From: Serripes groenlandicus
Lineage: Eukaryota > Mollusca > Bivalvia > Cardiida > Cardiidae
DNA: 64,000 nucleotides
Assembly (NCBI GenBank): GCA_031761405.1
Contig: JASEVX010000013.1
Coordinates: 51,461,956-51,525,955 of the forward strand
Reading direction: 5' to 3'
Part shown: one piece after another, positions 58,601 to 64,000 of the stretch
Numbering within the stretch: position 1 is the stretch's first letter
Layout of the letters: each line of letters begins with the position of its first letter
Notes under the pieces: model-generated
Database searches by the model: none
Seen by the model: the letters and a program-made list of their open reading frames with translations, nothing else
What the model was told of the DNA's origin: nothing
Program-made: the position numbers and the translations under genes

Positions 58601-60420
58601 ACCATTATTAGTGGTGTAACATTAATACTGTTGAAGGCAGAGTATACACCATTCTGAGTGATGCAACTATAAAATGCAGAGTACACACCATTCTGAGTGT
58701 TGTAACTATAAAGGCAGAGTACACACCATTATTAGTGGTGTAACATTGATACTGTTGAAGGCAGAGTATACACCATTCTGAGTGATGTAGCTATAACATG
58801 CAGAGTACACACCATTCTGAGTGTTGTAACTATAACATGCAGAGTACATACCATTCTGAGTGATGTTACATTAATACTGTTGAAAGCAGAGTACACACCA
58901 TTCTGAGTGATGTTACATTAATACTGTTGAAAGCAGAGTACACACCATTCTGAGTGATGTAACTATAACATGCAGAGTACACACCATTCTGAGTGATGTA
59001 ACTATAACATGCAGAGTACACACCATTCTGAGTGATGTAACAATGATACCGTTGAAGGCAGAGTATACATCATTTTGAGTGATGTAACTATAATATGAAG
59101 AGTACACAGCATTCTGAGTGTTGTAACTATAAAGAGCAGGCAGAGTACATACCATTATTAGTGGTGTAACATTAATACTGTTGAAGGCAGAGTATACACC
59201 ATTCTGAGTGATGCAACTATAACATGCAAAGTACGCACTACTATTAGTGATGTAACTATAACATGCAGAGTACACACCATTATGAGTGATGTAACATTAC
59301 TACTGTTGAAAGCAGAGTACACAACATTTTGAGTGATGTAACATTAATACTTTTGAAAGCAGAGTTTACAGCATTCTGATTGATGCAACTATATCATGCA
59401 GAGTTCACACAATTTTGAGTGATGCAACAATAACATGCAGAGTACACACCATTCTGAGTGTTGTAACTATAAAGGGCAGGCAGAGTACATACCATTATTA
59501 GTGGTGTAACATTGATACTGTTGAAGGCAGAGTATACACCATTCTGAGTGATGCAACTATAACATGCAGAGTACACACCATTCTGAGTGTTGTAACTATA
59601 AAGGCAGAGTACACACCATTATTAGTGGTGTAACATTGATACTGTTGAAGGCAGAGTATACACCATTCTTAGTGATGTAGCTATAACATGCAGAGTACAC
59701 ACCATTCTGAGTGTTGTAACTATAACATGCAGAGTACACACCATTCTGAGTGATGTTACATTAATACTGTTGAAAGCAGAGTACACACCATTCTGAGTGA
59801 TGTAACTATAACATGCAGAGTACACACCATTCTGAGTGATATTACATTAATACTGTTGAAAGCAGAGTACACACCATCTAAGTGATGTAACTATAACATG
59901 CAGAGTACACACCATTCTGAGTGATGTAACATTGATACCGTTGAAGGCAGAGTATACATCATTTTGAGTGATGTAACTATAATATGAAGAGTACACAGCA
60001 TTCTGAGTGTTGTAACTATAAAGGGCAGGCAGAGTACATACCATTATTAGTGGTGTAACATTAATACTGTTGAAGGCAGAGTATACACCATTCTGAGTGA
60101 TGCAACTATAACATGCAAAGTACGCACTACTATTAGTGATGTAACTATAACATGCAGAGTACACACCATTATGAGTGATGTAACATTACTACTGTTGAAA
60201 GCAGAGTACACAACATTTTGAGTGATGTAACATTAATACTTTTGAAAGCAGAGTTTACACCATTCGGATTGATGCAACTATATCATGCAGAGTTCACACC
60301 ATTTTGAGTGATGCAACAATAACATGCATAGTACACACCATTATTAGTGATGTAACTATAACATGCAGAGTACACACCATTCTGAGTGATGTAACAGTAA
60401 TACTGTCGAAAGCAGAGTAT
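55645..60420. repeat. Mixed 39/47-bp minisatellite array, over 100 copies, with higher-order repeats
   Basis: Long units read 'gtgatgtaacattaatactg' + 'ttgaaggcagagtacacacc' + 'attctga'. Short units lack 'ttaatactgttga' and read 'gtgatgtaactataacatgc' + 'agagtacacaccattctga'. Blocks of about 890 bp repeat (for example 59125-59410 and 60018-60300). Many 60-120-codon frames here are repeat artefacts. Confidence 0.9.
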
Positions 60421-60606
60421 ACATCAACTCAACAATTTCATCTTGATATTCCTAGAACTAGCAATGGTCTCTTACAAACGCAAAGGTGAACAATACAATT
60501 TTAGAAAGTCGGCATTGAAAGTGTTTCGCTTTGTTTTACATGTCGTTTAGTTAGAGTTCCGCTAAATCGATTTTAGCTCCTTTATAATCAGACACGTCAA
60601 AATAAT

Positions 60607-61900
60607 GGTAGCCAGAACTTTCGACCCCAAGATTTGTCAACCCCAGTTTCCTAAGTCTTTTCGACCCCACTTTTAGTCAACACCATTATTGGTTTAAATA
60701 GGTGTGAATGGATGGTTTAAGTGTAATACACATTCATTTCAAATGGAAAAAAACACAACAATTTGATTATTTAATTATGATTTAATTATGATTTATTATA
60801 ATTATTTAAATGATCTTGATGCGTTATAAATAGTGACATTGAAAACATTTTGTTATAAATGGAAAAAACAAAAACAAATATTCAATGAATTCAAATTCAT
60901 TAAAGTCACAGGTAACAAACAAATAATCCAATTTATTATAACTTTAACAATTCTGAACAGAGTTTCACGAAATTATCACCAATTTTATTGAAAATGTGGT
61001 AGGCAGTTATACATACATTACACACACACATATACATATATATACAATTTGTTAAAGGACAACCAATTGTAGGATTCTTAAAATTGAGCAATTAAAATAA
61101 TTATATTATTACAACATTATCAATAAAACAAACACAAATCATGAAAAACATCAAAAGTAAGTGCAAACACACATTAGCTTTCATCTTTTGTGTGTATCAG
61201 GTGTTACTAACAAAGTTAAATGTGCTGAAATTAAGCAAGGTTTCATCTTTTAATCTTTTGTGTGTTTCATGTGCTACTAACAAAGTTTAACATGTATTAT
61301 ATTAATTGCTTAATATAAGCGCAATCAACTATGTGTTTCTTTAACTTTGTTAGTAACACATGAAACACAAAAACGATGAAAAGACGAAACCTTTTTTAAT
61401 TTCACCGCAATTAAAGTTTATTTAAGTTTTTCGATAAATACATCAATAGTAGTGCAAACAACAATTAAATTTACTAAGGATTACAATAGTACATTAAGTA
61501 TTTAAAACAGACTTTTAATACAATTATACAATAACACGAACATTAACACCCATAAAGAAATAATAATCATTTAATTTTACATTATCAAAACAATGTAGCG
61601 AATTTACAACATACAAAAGCACAATCATTATCAACATTTTTATCAAAATTTTAGCATACATTTTTATTACAATGTTAACATACATTTTTATTACAATGTT
61701 AAGATACAATTTTATTAAAATGTTAACATACATTTTTATTACAATGTTAACATACTTTATTACAATAAACATTATCAAAATGTAGTGATTATACAACAAA
61801 AGAACCATCATCATTTCACACCAATATAAACCGATAATGGGGTCGAAAATACTTAGGAAACTGGGTTGATCTAGATCTTGGGGTTGAAAGTTCTAGAAGC
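60607..61900. mobile_element. 1.3-kb non-autonomous TIR transposon, copy 2
   Basis: Paralogous to 10453-11753. Its target duplication is perfect: caaaataat at 60598-60606 and again at 61901-61909. The internal hairpin is conserved. Confidence 0.85.
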
Positions 61901-62427
61901 CAAAATAATTCTAAGTCACTAATACTTACAGATTACGGTTGTATTTCATGTTCTTAAATCCGTATGTGGCCTCAAAACTTTATGTTGTTTGATATCAATT
62001 AATTGATTACCAACACATACATACACCATTCAATTCACTGGACTCGAAAATAGATATATGTGACACCATTGTAAGAGTTTGTGTATTGGTGTAATTAATG
62101 TGGCTGGGTTCACAACGGTTCCTTATCGACCTACATTTCTAGTACAGTGGTTTAAATAATGTATTTATGAGTCCTCAGTTAATTAATTTTCACAATAATT
62201 CAAATACTCGTCTGATTGAATTGGACGATTCTTTTGAGTACCAACAGGATAATGTTTAATGCAGAAATTAAATATATATGTTAGAGCAGTTATCAATTTA
62301 TTCTGGACTTCTTATAAGTGCCTCCATTGACAACCTTAGACTAGATATGTAAATTTGTAAAATTGCACATCCTTTGAGTACTCACAACATAGTGTTAAAT
62401 TTAGTAATAAGATATTTATTTATGAGC

Positions 62428-64000
62428 AAAGATCAGTGTTCCAATTAACATTTTTTTCCAATGGTAAACTTACCCCTTGAGTTGAACATCTCGGGGGTAA
62501 GATTTATTTTCAGGTGGTATAAAATTATGAAGGCAAATTTATTATAATAAAATAGGATAAACAGCAAGCGCATGTTTGAGACTATATCAAGATCAAATTC
62601 TCTGCACTGTAACAAACTTCAATTGATACAGTAGTGACACTTAATTTTCTACATTCCGTACATAGATATTATATAGAAAAATCTAATGTCCAAGTGAAAG
62701 CTGTCCGATTAATTTATTTATTAAAGATCGCAGCAGAAATTGTATCGGTAAACAAATAGGTCACTTGAAATCCGGGGAACTTTATAGTACAAAATGCCCG
62801 ACTTATTGTTGCAATACTCAGTGTCATTGTTCTATTTTTTTCTTAAATGTTACGTATGCTAATCCAGTCGTAAACAATATGAAGCGTACATGATAATTCA
62901 AATCAGTAAAATCATATGTTTTAGGAGGATTACAATTTCAATTGAGAATATACGGAGGACACCGGATGTTGTGAACTCCTTTTGGCGTTCGTGGTTCCTT
63001 TCGCTCAGATGATTCGCCACCAAAATGCCTCATTTTCAAAATAAAAACAAAATGGAAAATGAAATAAAATACTCTTAAGCATCAAATAACGTATTTTAAT
63101 ACTTTTAGATGATTTTAAGCTCGTCTGATTTTTCGGGAAAAAAAAGACGAGCTATTGTCATCACTTGATCGTCATCGTCGTCAGCAGCGGCGTTGGTTAA
63201 GTTTTACGTTTAGGTCACTTACATGGAAACTATCAAACCTATTACTTTGAAACTTAAAAAAGTTGTTCATCTAATACCCTTATTCACATTGTAGACTAAA
63301 GATGCTGAGTGTGGCCTGTCCTTTGGGGTAAAAAACATAAATTTTGATGTATTTTGGTTGATTTTGAGAATTGCTGGTGTTGGTTAAGCTTTGCGTTTAG
63401 GTCACTTACACTCACTTACATGGAAACTATCAAACCTAATACATTGAAACTTGGAAAAAATGTTCATCTAACACCCCTCTTCACATTGTATTACAGGGGT
63501 ATTTTGGTTGATTTTGAGTATTGATGGCGTTGGTTAAGTTTTGCGTTTAGGTCACGTTATGGTCACATGGAAACTATCAAGCCTATTACTTTAAAACTTG
63601 GAATACTTATTCATATAATACCCTTCTTCACATTGTATGATAAAAATGCTGAGCGGGCCTGGTTTTCTTTTTTACATTTTGGTCGATTTAGAGAATTGTA
63701 CATAGTTTCTTCATTTTCTGTTACACTGATTTCAATTTTTTCTCAAACAATAAAAACATAATGTACTTCAACATATTATGAATATCTTTAATCGGATTGT
63801 GTTTTGGGGGTCAATGTCACTGTTACTAAAAAAGTAAAACAGTAATATAATCAATATCTGTAGTTACAGTTGACTTAATGTAACTATCTTTTGTTTGTAA
63901 TAAGTATTTATTTAAGATCATTAATGGTATTGTGTCTTTGGGCTACTGGGGCCAAGGTCACTGTTGCATTAAAAATGGTAATATACTAAACATATATAGT
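62428..64000. mobile_element. Left part of the hAT-like insertion, copy in C
   Basis: Begins 'cagtgttccaattaacattt' like 12286 and continues past the window end. It contains the 'gacgagctattgtcatcac' repeat with three subrepeats (63118-63690). Confidence 0.5.

Larger units (their letters stand above)
60421..64000 (+). repeat. Segmental duplication 2, copy C (truncated by the window end)
   Basis: Joins the array inside the MITE interior ('caactcaacaatttcatctt') and is then collinear with copy A to the window edge. It carries the TIR transposon and the left part of the hAT-like insertion, lacks the 13450-13648 MITE, and has an extra ~165 bp near 62850-63010. Confidence 0.9.

Noticed and set aside
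55861..60164. Numerous 60-120-codon frames
   Set aside because: Repeat translations of the 39/47-bp array (recurrent 'YSAFNSINVTPL'-type motifs).

Overview
This is repeat-dominated, AT-rich eukaryotic nuclear DNA, most likely from a bivalve mollusc. That assignment is inference. It rests on the two intact genes, which are of the Mab-21/cGAS-like type that is strongly expanded in bivalves, and on repeat families typical of mollusc genomes: tRNA-derived SINEs ending in an 'aacggcgttaaa…caatcaatc' tail, TTAA-flanked MITEs, and repeats carrying the 'gacgagctattgtcatcac' motif. I cannot name the species.

Genes. Two full-length, apparently intact Mab-21-domain genes lie on the + strand, at 2867-4999 (710 aa) and 30191-32329 (712 aa). 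A third, clearly broken copy lies at about 39112-41126. All three begin a few bases after a conserved 3' splice site, so each coding region looks like one large exon preceded by an untranslated exon that I cannot locate. The proteins have an N-terminal nucleotidyltransferase core (Gly-Ser, Asp-x-Asp and a candidate third Asp), a Mab-21 C-lobe, and a C-terminal half of about 380 aa that ends in a TPR-like helical hairpin. They are candidates for cGAS-like innate immune sensors. The only other recognisable protein-coding trace is a truncated LINE endonuclease fragment on the - strand (about 54723-55640).

Duplications. (1) About 1030-8300 and 29938-36590 are paralogous segments. Each carries one Mab-21 gene plus the same string of SINE relics and a 70-bp VNTR that is itself made from a SINE tail (about 8 copies versus about 23). 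(2) Segments A (about 10197-15835), B (about 23705-25298) and C (about 60421-64000, cut by the window end) are also related. They share a 1.3-kb inverted-repeat transposon (in A and C; B is an empty site), a 1.8-kb insertion (in A, left end in C, absent from B) and a MITE (in A, absent from C). These presence/absence differences give a relative history.

Satellite layout. 1-850: 47-bp minisatellite. 14.4-18.6 kb: 42-bp then 47-bp arrays. 18.6-19.0 kb: 91-bp repeat. 22.3-23.6 kb: about 40-bp repeat. 24.9-26.7 kb: 42-bp then 47-bp arrays. 36.6-38.5 kb: 44-bp array interrupted by a 0.9-kb insertion. 43.8-44.5 kb: 28-bp array. 47.6-50.7 kb: 44-bp array with higher-order structure. 50.9-52.7 kb: 69-bp and 128-bp repeats. 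55.6-60.4 kb: mixed 39/47-bp array. Most long open frames inside these arrays are artefacts of repeat periods lacking stop codons.

Overall the window reads as a birth-and-death cluster of cGAS-like genes spread by segmental duplication within a highly unstable satellite- and transposon-rich region. All identities and boundaries come from reading the sequence by eye; no searches were run.
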